NCBI RefSeq assembly: GCF_000373185.1
Contig: NZ_KB890682.1
Span: 62,001-126,000 of the forward strand
Direction: 5' to 3'
From: Segatella paludivivens DSM 17968 = JCM 13650
GTDB lineage: Bacteria; Bacteroidota; Bacteroidia; Bacteroidales; Bacteroidaceae
DNA: 64,000 nt
The notes below the pieces were generated by a model. It saw nothing but the letters and a program-made list of their open reading frames with translations. It did no database searches and was not told the origin of the DNA. The translations under genes and the position numbers were made by a program. Positions 53,064-61,871 of this stretch are shown piece by piece. Every line of letters starts with the position of its first letter. The first letter of the stretch is position 1.

Positions 53064-53133
53064 TGTTGTATATTTTTTATTTTGATTCTTTTATTTTGAT
53101 GTCTGCGGATTTTCCAGAGACACTCTTTAAATA

Positions 53134-53148
53134 ACAAACCATGTGCCA
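53134..53148 (-). promoter_or_regulatory. Sigma-54-like -24/-12 promoter of dnaK
   Basis: Minus strand TTGGCAC-N5-TTGT, the same form as the element at 10433-10447, about 70 bp before the dnaK ATG. Upstream (53161-53184) are three copies of TGACA, and a 9-bp stem AAATGGCTG/CAGCCATTT (53165-53173 and 53197-53205). Confidence 0.5.
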
Positions 53149-53231
53149 ACGACTATACAATGACAAATGGCTGACATTGTGACAGAAGTCAAATGCCAGC
53201 CATTTAAAAAAATATTCTAAGAGAGAGGTTT

Positions 53232-55259
53232 TTACCAGATATGTGCACGTTTCTCAATAGGAACATACAACTTGTCACCTTGCTTAATGCCAAATGTATC
53301 ATACCATGCGTCAATCATAGGGAGTGCACCATTCACACGAGCTATGTTAGGAGAGTGAGTGTCTGAGTTTACTATGTAAGCTACAAACTGTGGTGCAATG
53401 TTGCTTGCCCAAACACGACCGTAAGCAAGGAAGAAGCGTTGTTCAGGAGTGAAGCCGTCTTTGTTTTCCAAAGGATTCTTCTTAATAGCATTCTGGAAAG
53501 CTCTGAATGCAACGTTTATACCACCGTTGTCACCGATATTCTCACCAAGAGTCTTTTCTCCGTTGACTTTAAGTCCAGGAATAACTTCCTGAGTACTGAA
53601 CCAGTCGGCAAGTACTTTCGTACGCTTGTCATAGTTTGCCTTATCTTCAGCTGTCCACCAGTTGTTAAGGTTTCCGTTTTTGTCAAACTGACATCCTTGA
53701 TCATCAAATCCATGACTCATCTCATGTCCGATTACACTTCCGATACCACCAAAGTTGGCTGCTGCGTCTGCCTCAGGATCAAAGAATGGTGCCTGAAGAA
53801 TAGCTGCTGGGAAATTGATACTGTTTGTTTCTGGACTGTAAAAAGCGTTTACAGTCTGTGGAGTACAGAACCATTCTTCTTTGTCAACTGGTTTTCCGAA
53901 ACGTTTCTTTACTTCATATTTCTGTAATACAACATTAAGGTTTTCAAGATTTTCACGAAGGCTCTTGCTTTCATCAACTACAACAGCTGAATCATTATTC
54001 TGCCATTTGTCAGGATAACCTATTCTGATACGGAAAGCTCTCAGCTTTTCTATAGCCTGCTTCTTTGTGACATCTGTCATCCAAGTGTTTTCCTGAATGC
54101 GTTCTGCCAAAGCGTTCTGCAAGTCTTTGACAAGTTCTATCGCAAGTTGTTTGCTGCTTTCAGGGAAGTATTTCTTTACATATAGTTTACCTACAGCCTC
54201 TCCGAGAAGGTTCTGTACGAAACTTAGTGCATATTTCCAACGAGGTTGTTGTTCCTTTACACCGTAAAGTGTTTTGTTAAATTCAAATTTGCGGTCGAAG
54301 AACTTCTTTGAAAGCGTACCAGAAGCACTGCTTACAACATTATATTCCATGTAAGCCTTCAAGTCTTCCAATGGAGTCTTTGCCAAAATATTCTCAACTT
54401 CGTGTATTGGCTCTGGTTGACCTACAGTTACACTGTCAATAGCAGGGAAGAAGCTTGATTTAGCCAAATAGTTCCAGTCTATTCCAGGATAATCCTTCAG
54501 TAATTTTCCCCAACTCATCTTGTGATAGTTAGCTTGAGGATCACGAGATTTTATCTGGTCATAGCTAACTTTGGCAATCTGATTCTGAATAGCGAATATA
54601 GCTTGCATCTTCTTTTCGGCTACGGCATCATTATTGCCGACCATTTTAAGAAGGTCTTTAATCAGACTCTTGTATGCTACTACTACAGCTTTCTGCTGCT
54701 GGTTTGGTTGAGTGTAGTATTCTGGATCAAGACCGAGACCGCCCTGATTGATAGAAATAAGATATTTGTCAGAGTTCTTTGCGTCAGTGCCTAATCCAAA
54801 ACCATACATTGTTGTGTTGTAGCCAATAGCAGACAAGTCAGCCACTGCTTTTGCATATTCCTTACGGTTCTTAATTTCGGCAATTCTCTTTAATATAGGT
54901 TTGATAGGAGTGATACCTTCGCGGTCTAATTTCACGGTATCCATATACATGCGATATAGACTTCCTATTTTCTGCCCAAGAGTTCCTTGTTTCTGTGGAG
55001 TGTTGGCATAACCCTCTACAAGTTCGCGAATACGATCATTGTTTTGTTCCTCAAGATCAACAAACGAACCGTTCATTGGATGTTGTGCATCGAGAGGATG
55101 AGTCTTCAACCAGTTACCAACTGAGTACTCATAGAAGTCATCACCAGGTTTTACATTCAGGTCCATGTTGTTTTTGTCGATTCCCGACTTCAGACCTTGA
55201 GCTGATGCCGCAGTTGAACATATCAACATAGCGGCTAAAATTAATTTTGATTTCATCAT
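53232..55259 (-). CDS. M13-family metallopeptidase (neprilysin/PepO-like)
   Basis: 675 residues. Signal peptide (KLILAAMLICSTAASAQ), N-terminal M13 domain from KPGDDFYEYSVGNWLK, and the C-terminal zinc protease domain with VIGHEMSHGFDDQG (HExxH) and GENIGDNGGINVAF, which provides the third zinc ligand, plus the usual closing region VNGALPMIDAWYDTFGIKQG. Periplasmic or secreted oligopeptidase. Full length for the family. Start at 55259 or 55256 (two adjacent ATGs). Confidence 0.95.
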   Translation of the reverse strand: MMKSKLILAAMLICSTAASAQGLKSGIDKNNMDLNVKPGDDFYEYSVGNWLKTHPLDAQHPMNGSFVDLEEQNNDRIRELVEGYANTPQKQGTLGQKIGSLYRMYMDTVKLDREGITPIKPILKRIAEIKNRKEYAKAVADLSAIGYNTTMYGFGLGTDAKNSDKYLISINQGGLGLDPEYYTQPNQQQKAVVVAYKSLIKDLLKMVGNNDAVAEKKMQAIFAIQNQIAKVSYDQIKSRDPQANYHKMSWGKLLKDYPGIDWNYLAKSSFFPAIDSVTVGQPEPIHEVENILAKTPLEDLKAYMEYNVVSSASGTLSKKFFDRKFEFNKTLYGVKEQQPRWKYALSFVQNLLGEAVGKLYVKKYFPESSKQLAIELVKDLQNALAERIQENTWMTDVTKKQAIEKLRAFRIRIGYPDKWQNNDSAVVVDESKSLRENLENLNVVLQKYEVKKRFGKPVDKEEWFCTPQTVNAFYSPETNSINFPAAILQAPFFDPEADAAANFGGIGSVIGHEMSHGFDDQGCQFDKNGNLNNWWTAEDKANYDKRTKVLADWFSTQEVIPGLKVNGEKTLGENIGDNGGINVAFRAFQNAIKKNPLENKDGFTPEQRFFLAYGRVWASNIAPQFVAYIVNSDTHSPNIARVNGALPMIDAWYDTFGIKQGDKLYVPIEKRAHIW

Positions 55260-55286
55260 TAAATTCTCTATTTAAGATTTTACTGT

Positions 55287-55493
55287 TTAATCATCTTTGT
55301 ATTCCAGGATATCTCCCGGTTGGCAATCAAGTGCGTTGCATATAGCTTCGAGCGTTGAAAATCGAATTGCTTTAGCTTTTCCTGTCTTCAATATTGACAG
55401 GTTAGCAGGAGTGATACCAACCTTTTCAGCCAGTTCACCGCTCGAAATTTTGCGCTTAGCCATCATTACGTCTACATTTATTATTATTGACAT
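55287..55493 (-). CDS. XRE/Cro-family HTH regulator (YozG-like)
   Basis: 68 residues, a single HTH_3/HTH_26 domain: ISSGELAEKVGITPANLSIL (helix-turn-helix), then TLEAICNALDCQPGDILEYK. Always-paired type with DUF2975 membrane proteins, and the DUF2975 gene lies 18 nt upstream in the same operon. Likely autoregulator acting at the palindromes 56232-56250 and 56299-56315. Confidence 0.93.
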   Translation of the reverse strand: MSIIINVDVMMAKRKISSGELAEKVGITPANLSILKTGKAKAIRFSTLEAICNALDCQPGDILEYKDD

Positions 55494-55511
55494 ATATAAA
55501 TATCCTCCTAA

Positions 55512-56183
55512 TTATATTGTCAATTCTTGCTCTTCCTTTATCTTGCGTCCAATGGTGAGAAGCTGAGAAATAATCAGCATGCCAATGCCAAGATAAAGAA
55601 GATAGCAACTAGGATAGTGATTGAAAGAAATATCATAACCTGAAATTTTATACATTTTACTGCTTTCCAAATAATTTACACATGTTAAGCCCCATTCTGC
55701 AAGATATAATCCGATTGAGAATATTCCCATCAATTTTATCTTCCAGTCGGTCTTTTTATCAAAAGCTTTACCTTTGTTGACTGCAAGGATGATCTTAATA
55801 AATATTACCCAAAAACCAATTGCACAGCATAAGTACAGTGGCACAGTAAAGGTTTCGATAATAAGAGATAATAAAGTGTGACCGTTGTTGCCAGCTGATG
55901 TTGCAATTCTTACACGACCAACCTGTATTGAGTCCATTTGTCCTGTAACATTGTTTTTAACAGCCGTAAGAAATTTATTGTCGTTTTTTGCTTTAAGATT
56001 TATGTAGCTTATTTGCTTCATATTGGTTTTCCCTTCATCAAAACTTTCTTGTGCTTCAACTGAATGGTTAGCGTCTTTAAATCCTAAAGCGATGTCGTCT
56101 GCATTATGATATATGTTGAGACAGAACCCAAAGGCAATTGCTAGAAGGAGCAGTATGCAATATATATTAAACTTGCGTTTCAT
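55512..56183 (-). CDS. DUF2975 membrane protein
   Basis: 223 residues, four membrane segments (about 8-26, 108-134, 150-170, 188-208), the first followed by a long extracytoplasmic loop (about 28-105). DUF2975 family, usually a membrane partner of a small XRE regulator, as here. Function unknown; possibly senses envelope state and controls the regulator. Confidence 0.88.
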   Translation of the reverse strand: MKRKFNIYCILLLLAIAFGFCLNIYHNADDIALGFKDANHSVEAQESFDEGKTNMKQISYINLKAKNDNKFLTAVKNNVTGQMDSIQVGRVRIATSAGNNGHTLLSLIIETFTVPLYLCCAIGFWVIFIKIILAVNKGKAFDKKTDWKIKLMGIFSIGLYLAEWGLTCVNYLESSKMYKISGYDISFNHYPSCYLLYLGIGMLIISQLLTIGRKIKEEQELTI

Positions 56184-56231
56184 ATTATATTTATTGTTTA
56201 GTTGATATTAATTATTGAATAACATGTTTAT

Positions 56232-56250
56232 ATTATCGTTTTTCGATAAT
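56232..56250. promoter_or_regulatory. Palindromic operator of the DUF2975/XRE operon
   Basis: ATTATCG-TTTTT-CGATAAT, a perfect 7+5+7 dyad that overlaps the predicted transcription start (about 56245). Confidence 0.6.
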
Positions 56251-56251
56251 G

Positions 56252-56282
56252 CAAATATATGACAAATATCAATTCGATGCAA
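56252..56282 (-). promoter_or_regulatory. Promoter of the DUF2975/XRE operon
   Basis: Minus strand TTG-N20-TATATTTG, ideal -33/-7 pair, about 70 bp before the DUF2975 ATG. Confidence 0.68.
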
Positions 56283-56298
56283 ATAAAATGAGAAAAAT

Positions 56299-56315
56299 AT
56301 ATTGAAAAACGATAT
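56299..56315. promoter_or_regulatory. Second operator-like site
   Basis: ATATTG-AAAAA-CGATAT, an imperfect copy of the 56232 palindrome (same TCG/T5 core on the minus strand), 17 bp upstream of the -33 element. Confidence 0.45.
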
Positions 56316-56495
56316 TATTTAACTTGCTTTTACACTTAATCGTATTTTAGCGCTTGTTTTGCTTACAAAACGTCACTGTTTTGTGATATAAAGTTTCATT
56401 TACCTTTATTCCTTGTTTAATTGATTACATAAATCCAAATTATGCCTTCCGTTATAATAAATATTATAGTTATGGAATAGGCATACAACAGTCAA

Positions 56496-56528
56496 CGGGA
56501 CTTTACCTGCCAAGCAAGTAAAGCCCCG
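56496..56528 (-). terminator. Terminator of cysK
   Basis: 11-bp stem with one mismatch (CGGGACTTTAC and GTAAAGCCCCG), 11-bp loop, 55 bp after the cysK stop. Confidence 0.55.
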
Positions 56529-56582
56529 TCTATCAATCATTCATCTATATTGCAAAAACTTTAAAATGACTTCGGCTGAAAT

Positions 56583-57530
56583 TTATAGTGGATATTCGTC
56601 AAAGGCATATAATACCGTAGACAGATAGCGCTCACCTGTATCAGGCAGCAATGTTACAATAGTTTTGCCTTTATTTTCAGGACGCTTTGCAATCTCTGTT
56701 GCTGCAAAAGCTGCTGCACCTGAAGATATTCCAACCAAAAGTCCTTCCTGCTGTGCTAACTGGCGACCAGCCAATATAGCATCGTCATTTTCAACGTCAA
56801 AGACTTCATCGATAAAGTCTGAGTTATAAGTTTTTGGAATGAAGCCAGCTCCAATACCCTGAATCTTGTGAGGACCGCTAGCACCACCGTGAAGAACAGG
56901 AGATGATAATGGCTCTACAGCTATAATCTTAACATTAGGATTCTTTTCCTTCAAAGCCTTTCCTATACCAGATATCGTTCCACCAGTTCCAACACCGGCA
57001 ATAAAGATATCTACTTTTCCATCGGTATCATTCCATATTTCCTGACCTGTTGTATCATAGTGCTTTTTAGGGTTGGCCGGATTTTCAAATTGTTCAAGAA
57101 TTACACTTCCAGGAGTTGCATCACGCAGTTCTTCTGCTGCCTTAATAGCTCCTGGCATGCCGTCTTTACCACTTGTAAGTCTTACTTCTGCACCATAAGC
57201 CTTAACAAGGTTACGGCGTTCAACGCTCATAGTTTCAGGCATTGTTAGGATAAGTTTATATCCCTTTATTGCTGATACAAGAGCAAGACCTACACCAGTG
57301 TTACCACTTGTTGGTTCAATAATTGTTGCTCCTGGTTTAAGTTTGCCGTCTTTTTCAGCTGCTTCAATCATTGCAAGTCCAATACGGTCTTTTACGCTAC
57401 CGCCTGGATTGAAGAATTCAACTTTTGCAATGATAGGAGTTTCAACTCCACGGAATTTAGAATATCTATTTAGCTCGACCAATGGAGTGTTTCCAATAAG
57501 GTCGGTTATTTGTTTTGCAATCTTTGCCAT
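56583..57530 (-). CDS. cysK: Cysteine synthase A (O-acetylserine sulfhydrylase)
   Basis: 315 residues, fold-type II PLP enzyme. PLP lysine in [12 protein letters not shown], substrate loop [11 protein letters not shown], phosphate-binding [15 protein letters not shown], and PDTGERYLS near the C-terminus. Makes L-cysteine from O-acetylserine and sulfide in the cytoplasm. Follows the O-acetylhomoserine sulfhydrylase by 24 nt, so the two sulfur-assimilation genes are probably one operon. Confidence 0.97.
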   Translation of the reverse strand: MAKIAKQITDLIGNTPLVELNRYSKFRGVETPIIAKVEFFNPGGSVKDRIGLAMIEAAEKDGKLKPGATIIEPTSGNTGVGLALVSAIKGYKLILTMPETMSVERRNLVKAYGAEVRLTSGKDGMPGAIKAAEELRDATPGSVILEQFENPANPKKHYDTTGQEIWNDTDGKVDIFIAGVGTGGTISGIGKALKEKNPNVKIIAVEPLSSPVLHGGASGPHKIQGIGAGFIPKTYNSDFIDEVFDVENDDAILAGRQLAQQEGLLVGISSGAAAFAATEIAKRPENKGKTIVTLLPDTGERYLSTVLYAFDEYPL

Positions 57531-57554
57531 AATATAATGTTTTAAATTATTTCT

Positions 57555-58850
57555 TTATTTTACGTATTGAAATGCTTCGTCAAGTGCGTCGATAAGGTCT
57601 ATGACATTCTCTGTTCCAATGCTCAATCTTATTGTAGAAGGGTAGATGTGCTGCTCTTCAAGTTCCTTAGGACTAAGCTGTGAATGAGTTGTTGTTGCTG
57701 GATGTATAACCAGACTCTTTACGTCTGCAACATTTGCAAGCAATGAGAATATCTTCAAGTGGTCTATGAAAGCCCAAGCCTCGTCCTGTCCACCTTTTAT
57801 ATCAAACGTAAATATACTGCCGCCTCCATTTGGGAACAATTTCTCATATAAAGCATGGTCGGGATGCTCTGGTAATGAAGGGTGGTTTACTTTTGCTACC
57901 TTTGGATTCTTTGCAAGATATTCAACGATCTTCTTTGTATTGTATGCGTGTCTCTCCACACGTAGACTTAAAGTTTCAAGTCCTTGAATTAATATCCATG
58001 CATTGAATGGGCTTATTGTTGCACCAGTATCACGTAATATCACCGCACGTATTCTTGTTACGAAAGCTGCTGCCCCCGCAACGTCTGCGAAAATAGCTCC
58101 ATGATATGAAGGATCTGGTTTTGCTAGAGTAGGGTACTTATCAGCGTTTGCTTTCCAGTTAAACTTACCGCCGTCAACGATTACTCCACCTAATGACGAA
58201 CCGTGACCGCCAATAAATTTTGTTGCAGAGTGAACAACAATGTCTGCTCCGTGCTCAATAGGTCTGATAAGATATGGAGTACCGAAAGTGTTGTCTACAA
58301 TTACAATTGTGTTGTGCTTGTGAGCAATCTCTGAAATCTTGTCAATGTCAGTTACACTGGCATTAGGATTACCGAAAGTCTCTATGATAACAGCCTTCGT
58401 ATTTGGACGAAAACCAGCTTCAACCTCATTAAAATCAGAAGGGTCTACGAATGAAACTTCTATGCCTTGAGTAGTAAGTGTATGTTCTAGTAGGTTGGTA
58501 GTTCCGCCATAAAGGTTGTTTGCTGCTAATATGTGGTCACCATTCTGAGCAACGTTTTGCAGAGCATAAGTAACCGCTGCTGCGCCTGATGCTACAGCTA
58601 GTCCGGCAACACCGCCTTCAAGGGCTGCAACTCTGTCTTCAAAAACACCTTGTGTTGAGTTAGTCAGTCTTCCATAAATGTTTCCAGCATCACGAAGTCC
58701 AAATCTGTCTGAAGCATGTTGTGAATTGTGGAAAACATAACTTGTAGTCTGATAAATAGGTACAGCACGTGAATCTGTTGTTGGATCAGCGTTTTCCTGT
58801 CCTACATGAAGTTGAAGTGTCTCGAAGTGTAGTTTCTTTTCATTACTCAT
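57555..58850 (-). CDS. O-acetylhomoserine sulfhydrylase (MetY-type, Cys/Met metabolism PLP enzyme)
   Basis: 431 residues, fold-type I PLP enzyme of the Cys/Met metabolism family. N-terminal FETLQLHVGQENADPTTDSR, VPIYQTTSYVF, YGRLTNSTQ, VDNTFGTPYL, PLP lysine in VHSATKFIGGHG, and C-terminal HPATTTHSQL. The length (about 430) fits MetY rather than MetB/MetC (about 390). It forms homocysteine from O-acetylhomoserine and sulfide. Co-directional with cysK. Confidence 0.95.
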   Translation of the reverse strand: MSNEKKLHFETLQLHVGQENADPTTDSRAVPIYQTTSYVFHNSQHASDRFGLRDAGNIYGRLTNSTQGVFEDRVAALEGGVAGLAVASGAAAVTYALQNVAQNGDHILAANNLYGGTTNLLEHTLTTQGIEVSFVDPSDFNEVEAGFRPNTKAVIIETFGNPNASVTDIDKISEIAHKHNTIVIVDNTFGTPYLIRPIEHGADIVVHSATKFIGGHGSSLGGVIVDGGKFNWKANADKYPTLAKPDPSYHGAIFADVAGAAAFVTRIRAVILRDTGATISPFNAWILIQGLETLSLRVERHAYNTKKIVEYLAKNPKVAKVNHPSLPEHPDHALYEKLFPNGGGSIFTFDIKGGQDEAWAFIDHLKIFSLLANVADVKSLVIHPATTTHSQLSPKELEEQHIYPSTIRLSIGTENVIDLIDALDEAFQYVK

Positions 58851-58893
58851 ATTTAAACCCTTTCTTTTTATATTTATATTCTAAATCATGTTG

Positions 58894-58901
58894 CAAAGGT
58901 A
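58894..58901 (-). promoter_or_regulatory. -7 box of the metY-cysK operon
   Basis: TACCTTTG on the minus strand, 43 bp before the ATG. Upstream at 58946-58965 is a dyad AATACCACA-TT-TGTGGTATT. It may be an operator for this operon or the stop of the transporter gene, whose stop codon is 3 bp away. Confidence 0.45.
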
Positions 58902-58968
58902 CGGCAAATAATGATATCGTGAAATCACACATTCTGGGCATTTAGAATACCACATTTGTGGTATTTGG

Positions 58969-59889
58969 CTATTTCTTTGCCTCCAAATCGCGTTTCGACT
59001 TGCTTTTTATCACTAACCATACACCCGAAAATACCAAAATAATGGCTACTCCTTGCATGAATGTGAATACACCAATGCCTGTTAAAATACTTACTGTGAC
59101 CGATACGATAGGTTGCACATAATTATATATACTAACAACTGTTGGGCGAAGAGAATGCTGTCCTACCATCGTTAATATGTAACCCATATATGTTCCGAAT
59201 ATCACAACGTATCCTGCTTCCCACCATGTCTTCGTTGGAACAATAGCCCAATTGAGGTCTATGACGTGCCATCCTGTGAATGGCCATATCATCAGCGTAG
59301 CCCAAAGAAACATCCACTTGTTAACTGTAAATACAGAATATCTTTTTATAAGATTATTGAATAGTGCAAGATAAAGTGCAAAAGACAATTGAGCGCCAAG
59401 ACACATCAGGTCGCCACGTATGTCGCCAACCTTTGAACTTACAGCTGCAGCACTTGTAATGATCAGTATTATCGCTCCGCAGCAACCAATGAATACTCCA
59501 AGTGCTTTTTGAAGTGTTATTGGTTCCTTTAATATAAGGAAAGATAGCACCATTGCAAATATAGGCATTGATGTTGTTACAATACTTGAATTTATGGGTG
59601 ACGTAATGCTCAATCCTATTGTGTAAAGACATTGATTGCATACCAGTCCGAATATTGCAGCACCAGCAAGTAATAGCTTGTCCTTTGTTGGTACGGTTTC
59701 CTTCTTAACGAATATAGATGTAATCCAAAATAGTATAGCCCCACCCATTACTCTGAATGAAACCATATCTATGCCGTCAATACCATGTGTCATTGCATCC
59801 TTTCCAAGCGGAGCCATAAGTCCCCAGAAAAACTCAGCGGTGAACATGCTGAGATGCGCTTGAAGTGGAATTTTTTTGTTGTTACCCAT
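58969..59889 (-). CDS. EamA/DMT-family transporter
   Basis: 306 residues from the ATG at 59889 (MGNNKKIPLQAHLSMF). A longer frame begins at 59931 but runs into the divergent promoter region. About ten membrane helices in two EamA repeats, e.g. FTAEFFWGLMAPLGKDAM and GDLMCLGAQLSFALYLALFN. Drug/metabolite exporter superfamily; substrate unknown. Divergent from the ATPase operon. Confidence 0.9.
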   Translation of the reverse strand: MGNNKKIPLQAHLSMFTAEFFWGLMAPLGKDAMTHGIDGIDMVSFRVMGGAILFWITSIFVKKETVPTKDKLLLAGAAIFGLVCNQCLYTIGLSITSPINSSIVTTSMPIFAMVLSFLILKEPITLQKALGVFIGCCGAIILIITSAAAVSSKVGDIRGDLMCLGAQLSFALYLALFNNLIKRYSVFTVNKWMFLWATLMIWPFTGWHVIDLNWAIVPTKTWWEAGYVVIFGTYMGYILTMVGQHSLRPTVVSIYNYVQPIVSVTVSILTGIGVFTFMQGVAIILVFSGVWLVIKSKSKRDLEAKK

Positions 59890-59963
59890 TATAATAGTTT
59901 TATTAGTGTGCAAAATTATAAAAAAAATCACACTATTTGGGACGGTCTGTGATTTTTATTTGC

Positions 59964-59971
59964 TATATTTG
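59964..59971 (+). promoter_or_regulatory. -7 box of the ATPase-DUF4435-sigma operon
   Basis: TATATTTG, 20 bp before the ATG at 59992. The nearest upstream TTG (59937-59939) is 24 bp away, a little long. The transcript would start about 14 bp before the ATG. Confidence 0.45.
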
Positions 59972-59991
59972 CGGTATATAATTCTATTAAT

Positions 59992-60804
59992 ATGAAATAT
60001 GCTGATTATATAGAGCAGATAGAGATAGAATCTCTTTGGAGCGGAACAAAACACATTGTGTGGAATTTGGACCGTAGAGTTAACATCCTTAGTGGTATTA
60101 ACGGTGTCGGGAAAAGTACCATTCTTAATAAGGTTGTGAAAAGTCTTGCCCAAGGTGGCGAGTTTCCAAGTCACTTGCTTAAAGGTGTACATTTGAAAGT
60201 TAAGCCTGAAGATGCAAAGTGGATACGGTTTGATGCTATACGCTCTTTTGATCGCCCACTGATGAATTCAGACACGATATCGAAGCTGGATTTAAGTCTG
60301 GCTACAGAACTTGACTGGCAATTATTTCAGCTTCAGCGTAAGTATTTGGATTATCAGGTAAACATTGGCAACAGAATTATTAACGCATTGCAAAGTGGTG
60401 ATTCTGATGCAGCTTTACAGGCTCAGAATATATCGGAGTCAAAGAAACTGTTTCAGGATATGATAGATGATCTATTCAAAGAAACTGGAAAGAAGATTGT
60501 CCGTACTGAAAATGAGATACGTTTTTCACAGATTGGCGAGACCCTTGTTCCTTATCAGCTATCAAGTGGTGAGAAACAGATTCTTGCAATTCTGCTCACT
60601 GTATTGGTGGAAGATCAGAAACCGTATGTGCTGTTCATGGATGAACCAGAAGTGAGTCTGCACTTTGAGTGGCAGAAACAGCTTATTGAACTTGTGCTTA
60701 AATTGAATCCAAATTTACAGTTGATAATGACAACACATAGTCCGGCAGTTATAATGAACGGTTGGATGGAGCATGTCACCGAAGTAACCGATATTACTTT
60801 TTAG
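59992..60804 (+). CDS. Small SMC/ABC-type AAA ATPase
   Basis: 270 residues. Walker A ILSGINGVGKSTIL (Lys41), a short helical insertion (about 60-165), signature VPYQLSSGEKQILAILL, Walker B PYVLFMDEPEVSLHFEWQ and switch His TTHSPAVI. Complete but compact; the same class (AAA_15/AAA_21) partners TOPRIM-like proteins in OLD, Gabija and PARIS systems. The next gene encodes a DUF4435 protein, the PARIS AriB-type domain. 51 nt separate them. Confidence 0.88.
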   Translation: MKYADYIEQIEIESLWSGTKHIVWNLDRRVNILSGINGVGKSTILNKVVKSLAQGGEFPSHLLKGVHLKVKPEDAKWIRFDAIRSFDRPLMNSDTISKLDLSLATELDWQLFQLQRKYLDYQVNIGNRIINALQSGDSDAALQAQNISESKKLFQDMIDDLFKETGKKIVRTENEIRFSQIGETLVPYQLSSGEKQILAILLTVLVEDQKPYVLFMDEPEVSLHFEWQKQLIELVLKLNPNLQLIMTTHSPAVIMNGWMEHVTEVTDITF

Positions 60805-60855
60805 TGTGTTTATACCTAAAGTTATTAACTGATGTTTGAAGTCGGGGGGATGTAG

Positions 60856-61851
60856 ATGTCTAAAAGATTAAACGAAAATATAACATCAAGATATTTCGAG
60901 GCTGCCAACAGATTGGGCTCAAAGAAAGCACGTCGAAAGATTATAGCTTATGTAGAGAGCTATGACGATGTGTTCTTTTGGCGCACCATACTTGGCAACT
61001 ATGAAGATGATAGTCGTTATTTTGAAGTGATGCTTCCTACACGTATGAATCGTTTGGAACGTGGCAAGAAGGCAGCTATCGCCAATATTATGGATGGTGT
61101 TGGACATGATATGATTGCTTGTGTAGATGCTGATTACGACTATCTCATACAAGGTGCTTCGCCTGCTTCACGAACACTTTTGACAAATAGTTATATCTTT
61201 CATACGTATGCTTATGCAATAGAAAATCTTCAATGCTATGCGCCTTCGTTGCATAATGTGGCAGTAGCAGTGGTGCTAAACGATCATAGTATCTTTGACT
61301 TCAATGAGTTCATGGCAAGATATTCTGAAATTATATATCCACTGTTCGTGTGGAATATATGGTATTATCGTAGCGATCATTATGCAGAGTTTACGATTAC
61401 CGAATTTGATAATATCATTGAACTAGGCGATGTAAGAATTGATAGCCCGGAATATTCTCTTGACAAACTTTACAAGAAAGTGTCACGTGCTGTTGATGGC
61501 TTTAAAAAGAAGAACCCTGATGCCCACGATAGTTATCTTGCAATAAAGGATGATTTAAGCAGGTTGGGAGTGGAGCCTTCTAATACGTATTTATATATAC
61601 AGGGGCATCATCTGTTTGATCATGTAGTCGTACCGATTATGGATAAAGTATGTGGTCGATTATATCGTGAGCGTGAGCAGGAGATAGGAGAGCAGTCAGT
61701 TCACAGCATGCAGTATCAGACTGAGATTTCAAGCTATAAAAATAGTGTTGGAGACATAACAGCAATGCTTAAGAAGAATATGGGTTACGCCATGTCACCG
61801 CAGTTTAAAAATATAATGAATGATGTCGCTGAATTTTTGGATGCGAAATAA
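60856..61851 (+). CDS. DUF4435 (TOPRIM-like) protein, partner of the ATPase
   Basis: 331 residues. The N-terminal half has the DUF4435/TOPRIM pattern: IIAYVESYDDVFFWRTIL (Glu34) and MIACVDADYDYLI (Asp91, Asp93), the acidic metal-binding positions. Conserved TYAYAIENLQCYAPSL follows, then a helical C-terminus. DUF4435 is the domain of AriB, the TOPRIM effector of PARIS defence. Here the pair is followed by a sigma factor after 20 nt. Whether it is defence, nucleic-acid surveillance or a regulator of that sigma factor is not known. Confidence 0.85.
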   Translation: MSKRLNENITSRYFEAANRLGSKKARRKIIAYVESYDDVFFWRTILGNYEDDSRYFEVMLPTRMNRLERGKKAAIANIMDGVGHDMIACVDADYDYLIQGASPASRTLLTNSYIFHTYAYAIENLQCYAPSLHNVAVAVVLNDHSIFDFNEFMARYSEIIYPLFVWNIWYYRSDHYAEFTITEFDNIIELGDVRIDSPEYSLDKLYKKVSRAVDGFKKKNPDAHDSYLAIKDDLSRLGVEPSNTYLYIQGHHLFDHVVVPIMDKVCGRLYREREQEIGEQSVHSMQYQTEISSYKNSVGDITAMLKKNMGYAMSPQFKNIMNDVAEFLDAK

Positions 61852-61871
61852 CAAATAAAATTTTATTTATT

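Noticed and set aside
58851..58968. Riboswitch upstream of the sulfur-metabolism genes
   Set aside because: The leader from the -7 box to the ATG is only about 35 nt, too short for a SAM-type aptamer.
59992..61851. Direct call of the ATPase-DUF4435 pair as PARIS
   Set aside because: The ATPase is much shorter than AriA as I know it and the pair is tied to a sigma factor in a housekeeping neighbourhood, so only resemblance is claimed.
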